From contig NZ_CP046524.1 of assembly GCF_021497945.1 (NCBI RefSeq), positions 779,501 through 843,500 of the forward strand: a stretch of DNA of 64,000 bases, read 5' to 3'. The notes beneath the pieces are model-generated. The model did no database searches. It had not been told where the DNA came from and worked only from the letters and a program-made list of their open reading frames with translations. The translations under genes and the position numbers were made by a program. Position 1 is the stretch's first letter; every line of letters begins with the position of its first letter. Origin of the DNA: Streptococcus oralis. Its GTDB lineage: Bacteria > Bacillota > Bacilli > Lactobacillales > Streptococcaceae. This document shows, in pieces, positions 45,709 to 54,238 of this stretch.

Positions 45709-46200
45709 ATGCTAGATTATGTATTTGCTTTATTTTTCATGGGATTCCCAGGAGTCCAAATTTTAGTATTGGTATCTTCTTTATTTCTAGCTATTAATAG
45801 AAATAAGTTAAATAAAAGAGTGTATGGATTATTTTTCCCGATCATTATAACGATGTGTAATATTTGGCTTATTTCAATCGATCGCACAGAGCTTTTTGAT
45901 GATGCTTTAAGATTTTCGTTCTTTCTAATTTCTTTTTGTTTCCCTATGCTTATTTCTTCCACGATCTATCACTCCATACGCTTATATTATTTATACAAAT
46001 CAATCAAGTGGAGAGTCTTCCCTATCAGTATCTGTTATTTATTCGGTTTAATTTTTCATTATTTTAATACAATGCATTGGGAGGAGCTATTTCGAGGGCA
46101 AAAGTTTGTATTTGATATCTTGCTGATATCAACTGCTATAATTTCTTATTTTCCTTGTCTATATTTGTCCATTCTTCAAAGAAGAAAGAACAACCCATAG
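45709..46200 (+). CDS. Small membrane protein of unknown function
   Basis: A 163-residue integral membrane protein with five hydrophobic segments at about 5-28, 37-58, 68-88, 100-120 and 133-155, and charged ends (QRRKNNP). It has no recognised family. It begins one base after the ant-like gene stop, and GGAGAGATTGAGCT upstream supplies a ribosome site inside that gene, so the two are co-transcribed. The DNA is AT-rich like the first gene of this insert. It may be a partner of the adenylyltransferase-like protein, or unrelated cargo. Confidence 0.7.
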   Translation: MLDYVFALFFMGFPGVQILVLVSSLFLAINRNKLNKRVYGLFFPIIITMCNIWLISIDRTELFDDALRFSFFLISFCFPMLISSTIYHSIRLYYLYKSIKWRVFPISICYLFGLIFHYFNTMHWEELFRGQKFVFDILLISTAIISYFPCLYLSILQRRKNNP

Positions 46201-46418
46201 GGAATAGTTGCATTTTCTTAATCTAAATAAATGACTTAAATAGTATCTAAAGATATTTTTCTCAATACCGATTTTAATGTAAAAACCTACTCTACATTCT
46301 TTGAAAGGAGTTGAACACGCCCTAAATGCTGTGTGAAAAAGATAAATTCTCTTGAGATCGTAGCTCCCTGAATGAATTTCCTATTTTCACTTTGCATTTT
46401 ACGGGCTTTGTATCCTAT

Positions 46419-48899
46419 ATGAGTAACATTCAAAACATGTCCCTTGAGGACATCATGGGAGAGCGATTTGGTCGCTACTCCAAGTACATTATTCAAGACC
46501 GGGCTTTGCCAGATATTCGTGATGGTTTGAAGCCGGTTCAGCGTCGCATTCTTTATTCGATGAATAAGGATGGCAATACCTTTGACAAGAGTTACCGTAA
46601 GTCTGCCAAGTCTGTCGGGAACATCATGGGGAATTTCCACCCACACGGTGACAGTTCTATCTATGATGCCATGGTTCGTATGTCACAGGACTGGAAAAAT
46701 CGTGAGATTCTAGTTGAAATGCACGGTAATAACGGTTCTATGGACGGTGATCCGCCTGCCGCAATGCGTTATACCGAGGCGCGTTTGTCTGAGATTGCTG
46801 GTTACCTTCTTCAAGATATCGAGAAAAAGACCGTTCCTTTTGCCTGGAACTTTGACGATACCGAGAAAGAGCCAACTGTTCTCCCAGCAGCCTTTCCAAA
46901 CCTTTTGGTCAATGGTTCGACTGGGATTTCGGCTGGGTATGCTACAGATATTCCACCACATAATTTGGCTGAAGTTATCGATGCGACAGTTTACATGATT
47001 GATCATCCAACTGCCAAGGTTGAGAAGTTGATGGAATTTTTGCCTGGACCAGATTTCCCTACGGGAGCCATCATCCAAGGCCGTGACGAAATCAAAAAGG
47101 CTTACGAAACTGGGAAAGGGCGCGTGGTTGTTCGTTCTAAGACTGAGATTGAAAAGCTTAAAGGTGGTAAGGAACAAATCGTTATCACTGAGATTCCTTA
47201 TGAAATCAATAAAGCCAATCTAGTCAAGAAAATCGATGATGTTCGTGTCAATAACAAGGTAGCAGGGATTGCTGAGGTTCGTGATGAGTCTGACCGTGAT
47301 GGTCTTCGTATCGCTATCGAACTCAAGAAAGACGCTAATACCGAGCTGGTTCTCAACTATCTCTTTAAATATACTGACCTGCAAATCAACTACAACTTTA
47401 ATATGGTGGCGATTGACAATTTCACGCCTCGTCAGGTGGGGATTGTGCCAATCTTGTCTAGCTATATCGCCCACCGTCGTGAAGTGATTTTGGCGCGTTC
47501 CCGCTTTGACAAGGAAAAGGCTGAGCAACGTCTCCATATCGTCGAAGGTTTGATTCGTGTCATCTCTATATTGGATGAAGTCATTGCTCTTATCCGTGCT
47601 TCTGAGAATAAGGCTGATGCCAAGGAAAACCTCAAGGTCAGCTATGAGTTTACAGAAGAGCAGGCTGAGGCTATCGTAACCCTGCAACTTTACCGTTTGA
47701 CCAATACCGATGTGGTTGTCTTGCAGGAAGAAGAAGCAGAACTTTGTGAGAAAATTGCCATGCTGGCGGCGATTATCGGAGATGAACGGACTATGTACAA
47801 TCTCATGAAGAAAGAGCTTCGTGAGGTCAAGAAGAAATTTGCGACTCCTCGTTTGAGTAGCTTAGAAGATACTGCGAAAGCAATCGAGATCGATACAGCT
47901 AGTCTTATCGCTGAGGAAGATGCCTATGTCAGCGTGACCAAAGCTGGTTACATCAAGCGTACCAGCCCACGTTCCTTCGCAGCTTCCACTCTGGAAGAAA
48001 TTGGCAAACGTGATGATGATCGTTTGATTTTTGTACAATCTGCCAAGACAACCCAGCACCTCTTGATGTTCACAACTTTTGGAAATGTTATTTACCGACC
48101 AATCCATGAGTTGGCGGATATTCGCTGGAAGGATATCGGAGAGCATCTGAGCCAGACTATTACAAACTTCGAAACTAACGAAGAAATCCTTTATGCAGAA
48201 GTCGTGGATCAGTTTGATGAGGCCACAACCTACTTTGCTGCAACTCGTCTTGGTCAAATCAAACGCGTAGAACGTAAAGAATTCTCTCCATGGCGGACCT
48301 ACAAGTCTAAGTCTGTCAAGTATGCTAAGCTCAAAGACGAGACAGACCAGATTGTAGCAGTAGCCCCGATTAAACTGGATGATGTTCTCTTGATTAGTCA
48401 GAATGGCTATGCGCTCCGTTTCAATATCGAAGAGGTTCCGGTTGTCGGAGCCAAGGCTGCGGGTGTCAAGGCCATGAACCTGAAAGCAGATGATGCGCTT
48501 CAGGCAGCCTTTATCTGTAACACCTCATCCTTCTACCTCTTGACCCAACGTGGAAGTTTGAAACGTGTTTCTATTGACGAAATTCCAGCAACCAGTCGTG
48601 CTAAACGAGGACTACAAGTCTTGCGTGAGTTAAAAAACAAACCGCATCGTGTCTTCTTGGCAGGAGCAGTTGCAGAGCAAGGATTTGTAGGTGATCTCTT
48701 CAGTACAGAAGTGGACGGGAACGACCAAACATTACTTGTCCAATCTAACAAGGGAACAATCTATGAGAGTCGATTGCAAGATTTGAACTTGTCAGAACGC
48801 ACTAGCAATGGAAGCTTTATATCAGACACCATTTCAGATGAAGAAGTTTTCGATGCTTACCTCAAAGAAGTCTTTAAAGAAAGTAAAGAAAATCCATAA
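46419..48899 (+). CDS. parC: DNA topoisomerase IV subunit A
   Basis: DNA-cleaving subunit of topoisomerase IV; 826 residues. The catalytic Tyr is in AAMRYTEARLS, and the helix HPHGDSSIYDAMVRM holds quinolone positions Ser79 and Asp83, both wild type; Lys137 is also wild type. Gly52 and Asp91 are the residues typical of S. mitis/S. oralis rather than most pneumococci. The C-terminal half is the DNA-wrapping beta-pinwheel. The start MSNIQNMSLEDIMGERFGRY agrees with the pneumococcal protein, but no convincing ribosome site precedes it. It ends at a terminator. Confidence 0.97.
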   Translation: MSNIQNMSLEDIMGERFGRYSKYIIQDRALPDIRDGLKPVQRRILYSMNKDGNTFDKSYRKSAKSVGNIMGNFHPHGDSSIYDAMVRMSQDWKNREILVEMHGNNGSMDGDPPAAMRYTEARLSEIAGYLLQDIEKKTVPFAWNFDDTEKEPTVLPAAFPNLLVNGSTGISAGYATDIPPHNLAEVIDATVYMIDHPTAKVEKLMEFLPGPDFPTGAIIQGRDEIKKAYETGKGRVVVRSKTEIEKLKGGKEQIVITEIPYEINKANLVKKIDDVRVNNKVAGIAEVRDESDRDGLRIAIELKKDANTELVLNYLFKYTDLQINYNFNMVAIDNFTPRQVGIVPILSSYIAHRREVILARSRFDKEKAEQRLHIVEGLIRVISILDEVIALIRASENKADAKENLKVSYEFTEEQAEAIVTLQLYRLTNTDVVVLQEEEAELCEKIAMLAAIIGDERTMYNLMKKELREVKKKFATPRLSSLEDTAKAIEIDTASLIAEEDAYVSVTKAGYIKRTSPRSFAASTLEEIGKRDDDRLIFVQSAKTTQHLLMFTTFGNVIYRPIHELADIRWKDIGEHLSQTITNFETNEEILYAEVVDQFDEATTYFAATRLGQIKRVERKEFSPWRTYKSKSVKYAKLKDETDQIVAVAPIKLDDVLLISQNGYALRFNIEEVPVVGAKAAGVKAMNLKADDALQAAFICNTSSFYLLTQRGSLKRVSIDEIPATSRAKRGLQVLRELKNKPHRVFLAGAVAEQGFVGDLFSTEVDGNDQTLLVQSNKGTIYESRLQDLNLSERTSNGSFISDTISDEEVFDAYLKEVFKESKENP

Positions 48900-48931
48900 A
48901 AAGAATCAGTCCAGAGGGCTGATTTCTTTTT
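48900..48931 (+). terminator. parC terminator
   Basis: AATCAGTCC and GGCTGATT arms with flanking A and T runs, just after the parC stop. Confidence 0.78.
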
Positions 48932-48965
48932 GTCGAGAAAATTTTCAGAAAATTACAAATAATAC

Positions 48966-48993
48966 TTGAAATTTTACTAGAAAAGTGTAGAAT
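48966..48993 (+). promoter_or_regulatory. ilvE promoter
   Basis: TTGAAA (48966-48971), a 16-base spacer and TAGAAT (48988-48993), 36 bases before the ATG. Confidence 0.65.
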
Positions 48994-49029
48994 AGAACAC
49001 ATAGTTTGAATAGTATAAAGGAGAAACAC

Positions 49030-50052
49030 ATGACAGTTGCAATTGATTGGGAAAACCTTGGATTTTCTTATATGAAATTACCTTATCGCTATATCGCTCA
49101 TTACAAAAATGGTCAATGGGATCAAGGAGAGTTGACAGAGGATGCGACCTTGCATATTTCAGAGTCTTCTCCAAGTCTCCACTATGGGCAGCAAGCATTT
49201 GAGGGCTTGAAAGCCTATCGTACGAAGGATGGCAGTATCCAACTCTTTCGTCCAGATGAAAATGCCAAGCGTCTGCAACGTACTTGTGACCGTCTCTTGA
49301 TACCACAAGTTCCGACAGAAATGTTTGTAGAAGCTTGTAAAGCGGTTGTTCGTGCCAATGAAGATTATGTACCACCGTACGGAACGGGTGGAACCCTCTA
49401 TCTCCGTCCGCTTTTGATTGGTGTTGGAGATATTATCGGGGTAAAACCGGCAGAAGAGTATATTTTCACAATCTTTGCCATGCCAGTTGGCAACTACTTC
49501 AAAGGTGGTTTAGTCCCAACTAACTTCTTGATTCAAGATGAATACGACCGTGCAGCGCCAAACGGTACAGGTGCAGCTAAGGTTGGAGGAAACTATGCTG
49601 CTAGTCTCTTGCCAGGAAAAATGGCTAAGTCACGTCATTTCTCAGATGTTATCTATCTAGACCCTTCAACACATACAAAGATTGAAGAAGTCGGTTCAGC
49701 TAACTTCTTTGGAATTACAGCCGATAATGAATTTGTTACACCTTTAAGCCCCTCTATCTTGCCATCTATTACCAAGTACTCTTTGCTTTATTTGGCAGAA
49801 CACCGCTTGGGCTTGACTCCGATTGAAGGCGATGTCCCAATTGATAATTTGGATCGTTTTGTAGAGGCAGGAGCTTGTGGTACAGCAGCGGTTATTTCTC
49901 CAATTGGAGGCATCCAACATGGCGATGATTTCCATGTTTTCTATAGTGAAACAGAAGTAGGTCCTGTGACACGTAAACTTTATGATGAATTGACTGGTAT
50001 CCAATTTGGTGATGTAGAAGCGCCTGAAGGATGGATTGTCAAAGTGGACTAA
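49030..50052 (+). CDS. ilvE: Branched-chain amino acid aminotransferase
   Basis: PLP enzyme interconverting Leu/Ile/Val with their keto acids; 340 residues, fold type IV. The PLP lysine is in NGTGAAKVGGNYAASLLPGK, with FEGLKAYRTKDGSIQLFRP and the EVGSANFFGI block. It follows parC as in pneumococcus. The ATG at 49030 has AAAGGAGAAACAC upstream; a start at 49006 would overlap the ribosome site. It has its own promoter and terminator. Confidence 0.96.
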   Translation: MTVAIDWENLGFSYMKLPYRYIAHYKNGQWDQGELTEDATLHISESSPSLHYGQQAFEGLKAYRTKDGSIQLFRPDENAKRLQRTCDRLLIPQVPTEMFVEACKAVVRANEDYVPPYGTGGTLYLRPLLIGVGDIIGVKPAEEYIFTIFAMPVGNYFKGGLVPTNFLIQDEYDRAAPNGTGAAKVGGNYAASLLPGKMAKSRHFSDVIYLDPSTHTKIEEVGSANFFGITADNEFVTPLSPSILPSITKYSLLYLAEHRLGLTPIEGDVPIDNLDRFVEAGACGTAAVISPIGGIQHGDDFHVFYSETEVGPVTRKLYDELTGIQFGDVEAPEGWIVKVD

Positions 50053-50070
50053 AAGACACGAAGTAAAGAA

Positions 50071-50110
50071 GAACTCCATAGCAGTTGTAAGGACTGAAAT
50101 GGAGTTTTTT
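50071..50110 (+). terminator. ilvE terminator
   Basis: AACTCCAT and ATGGAGTT arms with an inner CAGT/ACTG pair, followed by six T residues. Confidence 0.85.
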
Positions 50111-50164
50111 CTTGCTAGTTTGAGCATTTTCTTGTACAATAGAAAAAGTGAAAAGAGGTACAGT

Positions 50165-50395
50165 ATGAGTAAAAAAGATAAGAAAATTGAAATTCAATTA
50201 ACGGATGCAAAAGTGACTGTTGGAAAAGACAGCTATGAAGGATACGTTTTGACGATCGGGAAAAAGGTTATTGGGCAAATTGCCGAATTAGATAGCCAAT
50301 TTGCCATCATAAAGAATGGAAATGTCGATAGTTTTTATAAAAAACTTGAAAAAGCTGTGGAAATTTTGATTGAAAACTATAATTTGACAAAATAA
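50165..50395 (+). CDS. DUF2969 family protein
   Basis: A 76-residue cytoplasmic protein of the streptococcal/lactobacillar DUF2969 family, function unknown. It reads MSKKDKKIEIQLTDAKVTVG, then YVLTIGKKVIGQIAELDSQF and ends YKKLEKAVEILIENYNLTK. GAAAAGAGGTACAGT precedes the ATG at 50165; a longer in-frame start runs back through the ilvE terminator and is rejected. It lies between ilvE and two tRNA genes. No terminator follows, so transcription may enter the tRNAs. Confidence 0.8.
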   Translation: MSKKDKKIEIQLTDAKVTVGKDSYEGYVLTIGKKVIGQIAELDSQFAIIKNGNVDSFYKKLEKAVEILIENYNLTK

Positions 50396-50398
50396 TAC

Positions 50399-50427
50399 TT
50401 GTTTTATTGAAAATTTCATGATATAAT
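50399..50427 (+). promoter_or_regulatory. tRNA-Tyr/tRNA-Gln promoter
   Basis: TTGTTT (50399-50404), a 17-base spacer and TATAAT (50422-50427), 18 bases before the tRNA-Tyr 5' end. Confidence 0.7.
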
Positions 50428-50444
50428 AGTTCTCGATAAACATT

Positions 50445-50525
50445 GGAGAGATAGCGAAGAGGCTAAACGCGGCGGACTGTAAATCCGCTCCTTCGGGTTC
50501 GGGGGTTCGAATCCCTCTCTCTCCA
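50445..50525 (+). tRNA. tRNA-Tyr (GTA)
   Basis: Acceptor GGAGAGA pairs with TCTCTCC, the anticodon GTA is at 50479-50481, there is a long variable arm as in bacterial Tyr, and the T-arm carries GGTTCGAATCC. Discriminator A; CCA is not encoded. Expected in streptococci to pair directly with the Gln tRNA that follows. Confidence 0.96.
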
Positions 50526-50533
50526 TTCATCAA

Positions 50534-50605
50534 TGGGGTATAGCCAAGCGGTAAGGCAAGGGACTTTGACTCCCTCATGCGTTGGTTCGAATCCAGCTAC
50601 CCCAG
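50534..50605 (+). tRNA. tRNA-Gln (TTG)
   Basis: Acceptor TGGGGTA pairs with TACCCCA, discriminator G. The anticodon stem AGGGA/TCCCT has loop CTTTGAC with anticodon TTG at 50566-50568. CCA is not encoded. It lies eight bases after tRNA-Tyr and so shares its transcript. Confidence 0.96.
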
Positions 50606-50635
50606 TTCTTAGGTAATAAATTCAAGATAAAAAGA

Positions 50636-50663
50636 AAAATATCTTAGGGTATTTTATTTTTAT
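50636..50663 (+). terminator. Probable terminator after the tRNA pair
   Basis: AAAATATC, TTAG and GGTATTTT pair with one mismatch, followed by ATTTTTAT. The stem is AT-rich, so confidence is moderate. Confidence 0.5.
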
Positions 50664-50695
50664 AATTGAAAGACGTGAACGATATGAACATGTCT

Positions 50696-50724
50696 TTGCG
50701 GGTGCTTAGGAAAAAAATTATAAG
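50696..50724 (+). promoter_or_regulatory. rpsA promoter
   Basis: TTGCGG (50696-50701), a 17-base spacer and TATAAG (50719-50724), 43 bases before the rpsA ATG. Confidence 0.6.
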
Positions 50725-50728
50725 TATG

Positions 50729-50748
50729 TCAAGTTTGGAAAAACTTGA
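50729..50748 (+). other. Leader hairpin directly before the rpsA ribosome site
   Basis: TCAAGTTT and AAACTTGA form a perfect 8-bp stem with loop GGAA, five bases before TTGGAGG. A stem at the very 5' end of the mRNA could stabilise it or serve S1 feedback control. Confidence 0.45.
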
Positions 50749-50767
50749 TTGTTGGAGGATTTTTTAG

Positions 50768-51970
50768 ATGAACGAATTTGAAGATTTGCTAAATAGCGTT
50801 AGCCAAGTTGAGCCTGGTGATGTTGTTAGTGCTGAAGTATTGACAGTTGATGCGACTCAAGCTAACGTTGCAATCTCTGGGACTGGTGTTGAAGGTGTCT
50901 TGACTCTTCGCGAATTGACAAACGATCGCGATGCAGATATCAATGACTTTGTGAAAGTAGGAGAAGTATTGGATGTTCTTGTACTTCGTCAAGTAGTTGG
51001 TAAAGATACTGATACAGTTACATACCTTGTATCTAAAAAACGCCTTGAAGCTCGCAAAGCATGGGACAAACTTGTTGGACGCGAAGAAGAAGTTGTTACT
51101 GTTAAAGGAACTCGTGCCGTTAAAGGTGGACTTTCAGTAGAATTTGAAGGTGTTCGTGGATTCATCCCAGCTTCAATGTTGGATACTCGTTTCGTACGTA
51201 ACACTGAGCGTTTCGTAGGTCAAGAATTTGATGCTAAAATCAAGGAAGTTGATCCTAAAGAAAACCGTTTCATTCTTTCACGTCGTGAAGTTGTTGAGGC
51301 AGCTACTGCAGCAGCTCGTGCTGAAGTATTCGGTAAATTGGCTGTTGGTGATGTTGTAACTGGTAAAGTTGCTCGTATCACTAGCTTCGGTGCTTTTATC
51401 GATCTCGGTGGTGTTGACGGATTGGTTCACTTGACTGAATTGTCACACGAACGTAACGTATCACCTAAATCAGTTGTAACTGTTGGTGAAGAAATCGAAG
51501 TTAAAGTCCTTGATCTTAATGAAGAAGAAGGACGCGTATCCCTTTCACTTAAAGCAACAACACCTGGACCATGGGATGGCGTTGAGCAAAAATTGGCTAA
51601 AGGTGATGTGGTAGAAGGAACAGTTAAACGTTTGACTGACTTCGGTGCATTTGTTGAAGTATTGCCAGGTATCGATGGACTTGTTCACGTATCACAAATT
51701 TCACACAAACGTATCGAAAATCCAAAAGAAGCTCTTACTGTTGGTCAAGAAGTTACTGTTAAAGTCCTTGATGTTAACGCTGACGCAGAACGTGTATCAC
51801 TTTCTATCAAAGCTCTTGAAGAACGTCCAGCTCAAGAAGAAGGACAAAAAGAAGAAAAACGTGCTGCTCGTCCACGTCGTCCAAAACGTCAAGAAAAACG
51901 TGATTTCGAACTTCCAGAAACACAAACAGGATTCTCAATGGCTGACTTGTTCGGTGATATCGAACTTTAA
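50768..51970 (+). CDS. rpsA: 30S ribosomal protein S1, four-domain firmicute type
   Basis: RNA-binding ribosomal or ribosome-associated protein with four S1 motifs at about residues 15-90, 105-175, 190-265 and 275-345. Examples are GKVARITSFGAFIDLGGVDG and GTVKRLTDFGAFVEVLPGID. At 400 residues it is shorter than the six-domain E. coli S1, normal for streptococci. The tail EERPAQEEGQKEEKRAARPR is charged and disordered. Codon bias is strong. TTGGAGG is an excellent ribosome site. It is monocistronic with a terminator. Confidence 0.95.
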   Translation: MNEFEDLLNSVSQVEPGDVVSAEVLTVDATQANVAISGTGVEGVLTLRELTNDRDADINDFVKVGEVLDVLVLRQVVGKDTDTVTYLVSKKRLEARKAWDKLVGREEEVVTVKGTRAVKGGLSVEFEGVRGFIPASMLDTRFVRNTERFVGQEFDAKIKEVDPKENRFILSRREVVEAATAAARAEVFGKLAVGDVVTGKVARITSFGAFIDLGGVDGLVHLTELSHERNVSPKSVVTVGEEIEVKVLDLNEEEGRVSLSLKATTPGPWDGVEQKLAKGDVVEGTVKRLTDFGAFVEVLPGIDGLVHVSQISHKRIENPKEALTVGQEVTVKVLDVNADAERVSLSIKALEERPAQEEGQKEEKRAARPRRPKRQEKRDFELPETQTGFSMADLFGDIEL

Positions 51971-51986
51971 TCAAATTGATAATCAC

Positions 51987-52016
51987 AAAATCCTTTGTTT
52001 AAAACAAGGGATTTTT
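51987..52016 (+). terminator. rpsA terminator
   Basis: AAAATCC-T-TTGT and ACAA-GG-GATTTT arms with loop TTAAA-like, followed by T residues. Confidence 0.82.
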
Positions 52017-52037
52017 CTTTTGTCTCTTTCCCATTTT

Positions 52038-52046
52038 TGATATAAT
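52038..52046 (+). promoter_or_regulatory. Extended -10 box directly before the methionine sulfoxide reductase ATG
   Basis: TGATATAAT ending at 52046. The ATG is at 52053 with six bases between. No ribosome site is possible in between. Confidence 0.6.
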
Positions 52047-52052
52047 AGTTCT

Positions 52053-52550
52053 ATGTTAGATTCAGAAAAACAATCACAATATCAATTGTTAAATGAGGAA
52101 CTCTCTTATTTACTTGAAGGTGAGAGCAATGTTCTTGCCAATCTTTCTAATGCTAGTGCCCTCCTAAAATCTCGCTTTCCAAATACTGTATTTGCAGGGT
52201 TTTATCTGTTTGATGGTAGCGAGTTGGTTTTAGGGCCTTTTCAGGGTGGTGTTTCTTGTATTCGCATTCCGCTTGGAAAAGGCGTATGTGGAGAAGCTGC
52301 TGAGTTTCAAGAGACTGTTTTAGTTGGCGATGTGAGCACCTATCCAAACTACATTTCTTGTGATAGTATGGCCAAGAGTGAAATCGTAGTTCCCATGCTC
52401 AAGAATGGTCGATTGCTGGGTGTCTTAGACCTGGATTCTTCACTTATTGATGATTACAATGCTATTGATCGTGATTACTTGGAACAATTTGTCGCTATTT
52501 TGCTTGAGACGACAGAATGGGACTTTACAATGTTTGAGGAGAAAGCCTAA
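52053..52550 (+). CDS. Free methionine-(R)-sulfoxide reductase, GAF type
   Basis: A 165-residue single GAF-domain enzyme that reduces free Met-R-sulfoxide. The three conserved cysteines are present: Cys69 ([13 protein letters not shown]), Cys79 (GVCGEAAEF) and Cys103 ([16 protein letters not shown]). It matches yeast/E. coli fRMsr in length and motifs. The stop overlaps the dnaX start by one base, so it is coupled to the clamp-loader gene. The start lies six bases from a -10 box, suggesting a leaderless transcript for a two-gene operon. Confidence 0.92.
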   Translation: MLDSEKQSQYQLLNEELSYLLEGESNVLANLSNASALLKSRFPNTVFAGFYLFDGSELVLGPFQGGVSCIRIPLGKGVCGEAAEFQETVLVGDVSTYPNYISCDSMAKSEIVVPMLKNGRLLGVLDLDSSLIDDYNAIDRDYLEQFVAILLETTEWDFTMFEEKA

Positions 52551-54211
52551 TGTATCAAGCACTTTATCGAAAATATAGAAGCCAGACTTTTTCACAACTG
52601 GTAGGACAAGAGGTTGTTGCTAAAACCCTAAAACAAGCGGTTGAGCAGGAAAAGATTAGTCACGCTTATCTTTTCTCGGGCCCTCGTGGAACTGGGAAAA
52701 CTAGTGTTGCAAAGATTTTTGCCAAGGCAATGAACTGTCCGAACCAAGTGGACGGGGAACCATGTAATAACTGTTATATCTGTCAGGCAGTGACAGAAGG
52801 GAGCCTAGAAGATGTTATTGAAATGGATGCGGCTTCAAATAATGGAGTTGATGAAATCCGTGAAATTCGTGACAAATCTACCTATGCACCTAGCTTAGCA
52901 CGTTACAAGGTTTACATTATCGACGAGGTTCATATGCTGTCTACAGGAGCCTTTAATGCGCTTTTGAAAACTCTAGAAGAGCCAACCCAGAATGTTGTCT
53001 TTATCTTGGCAACTACTGAATTGCACAAGATTCCAGCAACCATTTTATCACGTGTTCAACGTTTTGAGTTTAAATCCATTAAAACGCAAGATATTAAAGA
53101 GCATATCCAAACAATTTTGCAAAAAGAGAATATCAGTTCTGAACCAGAGGCTGTAGAAATAATTGCTAGAAGGGCTGAAGGTGGGATGCGGGATGCCTTG
53201 TCTATTCTGGATCAAGCCTTGAGTTTAACACAGGGAAACGAGCTCACGACTGCTATCTCTGAGGAGATTACAGGCACCATTAGTTTATCAGCACTAGATG
53301 ACTATGTAGCTGCCTTGTCTCAGCAGGATGTTCCAAAAGCGCTTGATTCTCTGAATCTTTTATTTGAGAATGGCAAGAGCATGACTCGTTTTGTGACGGA
53401 TCTCTTGCAGTATTTGCGTGATCTACTGGTTGTCCAGACAGGTGGCGAAAATACTCATCATAGTCTAGTTTTTATGGACAATCTAGCTCTGTCTCAGGAA
53501 AGACTCTTTGAAATGATTCGTCTAGCGACAGTAAGCTTGGCAGATATGAAGGCCAGTTTGCAACCTAAGATTTACGCTGAGATGATGACCATTCGTTTAG
53601 CTGAAATCAAGCCTGAATCTTCGCTTTCAGGAGCTGTTGAAAGTGAAATTTCTGCACTGAGACATGAAGTCGCCCGTCTCAAGCAAGAACTTGCCAATGT
53701 GGGCACAGCTCCTAAACAAGTTGCGCCAGTTCTTAGTCGTCCAGCCACTTCCAAGACAGTCTATCGAGTAGATCGTAATAAAGTTCAGTCTATCCTGCAA
53801 GAAGCTGTCGAAAATCCTGATTTAGCGCGACAAAACTTGATTCGCCTCCAGAATGCCTGGGGAGAAGTGATTGAAAGTTTAGCTGGACCTGATAAGGCTC
53901 TTCTCGTTGGTTCACAGCCTGTTGCTGCTAATGAACACCATGCCATTCTGGCATTTGACTCCAATTTTAATGCTGGTCAAACCATGAAACGTGATAATCT
54001 CAACACCATGTTTGGTAATATCCTCAGTCAGGCAGCAGGCTTTTCACCTGAAATCCTTGCTATTTCTATGGAAGAGTGGAAAGAGGTCCGTGCAGCATTT
54101 TCTGCTAAGGCTAAGTCCTCCCAGCCTGAAAAAGAAAGACAGATAGAGGAGAGTGTTATCCCAGAGGGGTTTGAATTTCTAGTTGACAAAGTGAGGATAG
54201 AGGAAGACTAA
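52550..54211 (+). CDS. dnaX: DNA polymerase III subunits gamma/tau
   Basis: Clamp-loader ATPase; 553 residues. Walker A is GPRGTGKTS at 44-52, the zinc module is Cys63, Cys72, Cys75 and Cys78, and the DEVHMLSTGAFNALLKTLEE block with the SRVQRFEF sensor region follows. The tau-specific C-terminal part includes LKQELANVGTAPKQVAPVLS and ends about residue 550. I saw no obvious programmed frameshift site, so one full-length product is expected. It overlaps the reductase gene by one base. Confidence 0.95.
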   Translation: MYQALYRKYRSQTFSQLVGQEVVAKTLKQAVEQEKISHAYLFSGPRGTGKTSVAKIFAKAMNCPNQVDGEPCNNCYICQAVTEGSLEDVIEMDAASNNGVDEIREIRDKSTYAPSLARYKVYIIDEVHMLSTGAFNALLKTLEEPTQNVVFILATTELHKIPATILSRVQRFEFKSIKTQDIKEHIQTILQKENISSEPEAVEIIARRAEGGMRDALSILDQALSLTQGNELTTAISEEITGTISLSALDDYVAALSQQDVPKALDSLNLLFENGKSMTRFVTDLLQYLRDLLVVQTGGENTHHSLVFMDNLALSQERLFEMIRLATVSLADMKASLQPKIYAEMMTIRLAEIKPESSLSGAVESEISALRHEVARLKQELANVGTAPKQVAPVLSRPATSKTVYRVDRNKVQSILQEAVENPDLARQNLIRLQNAWGEVIESLAGPDKALLVGSQPVAANEHHAILAFDSNFNAGQTMKRDNLNTMFGNILSQAAGFSPEILAISMEEWKEVRAAFSAKAKSSQPEKERQIEESVIPEGFEFLVDKVRIEED

Positions 54212-54223
54212 AGAAGGATTTCA

Positions 54224-54232
54224 TGATACAAT
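54224..54232 (+). promoter_or_regulatory. Extended -10 box directly before the DUF3272 ATG
   Basis: TGATACAAT ending at 54232, six bases before the ATG at 54239. The nearest purine-rich stretch (AAGGA) lies upstream of the -10 box and would not be in the transcript. Confidence 0.55.
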
Positions 54233-54238
54233 AATCAT

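Noticed and set aside
51645-52040. 131-codon frame overlapping the end of rpsA
   Set aside because: Lys/Leu-rich product of the alternate frame of biased S1 codons, and it runs through the rpsA terminator.
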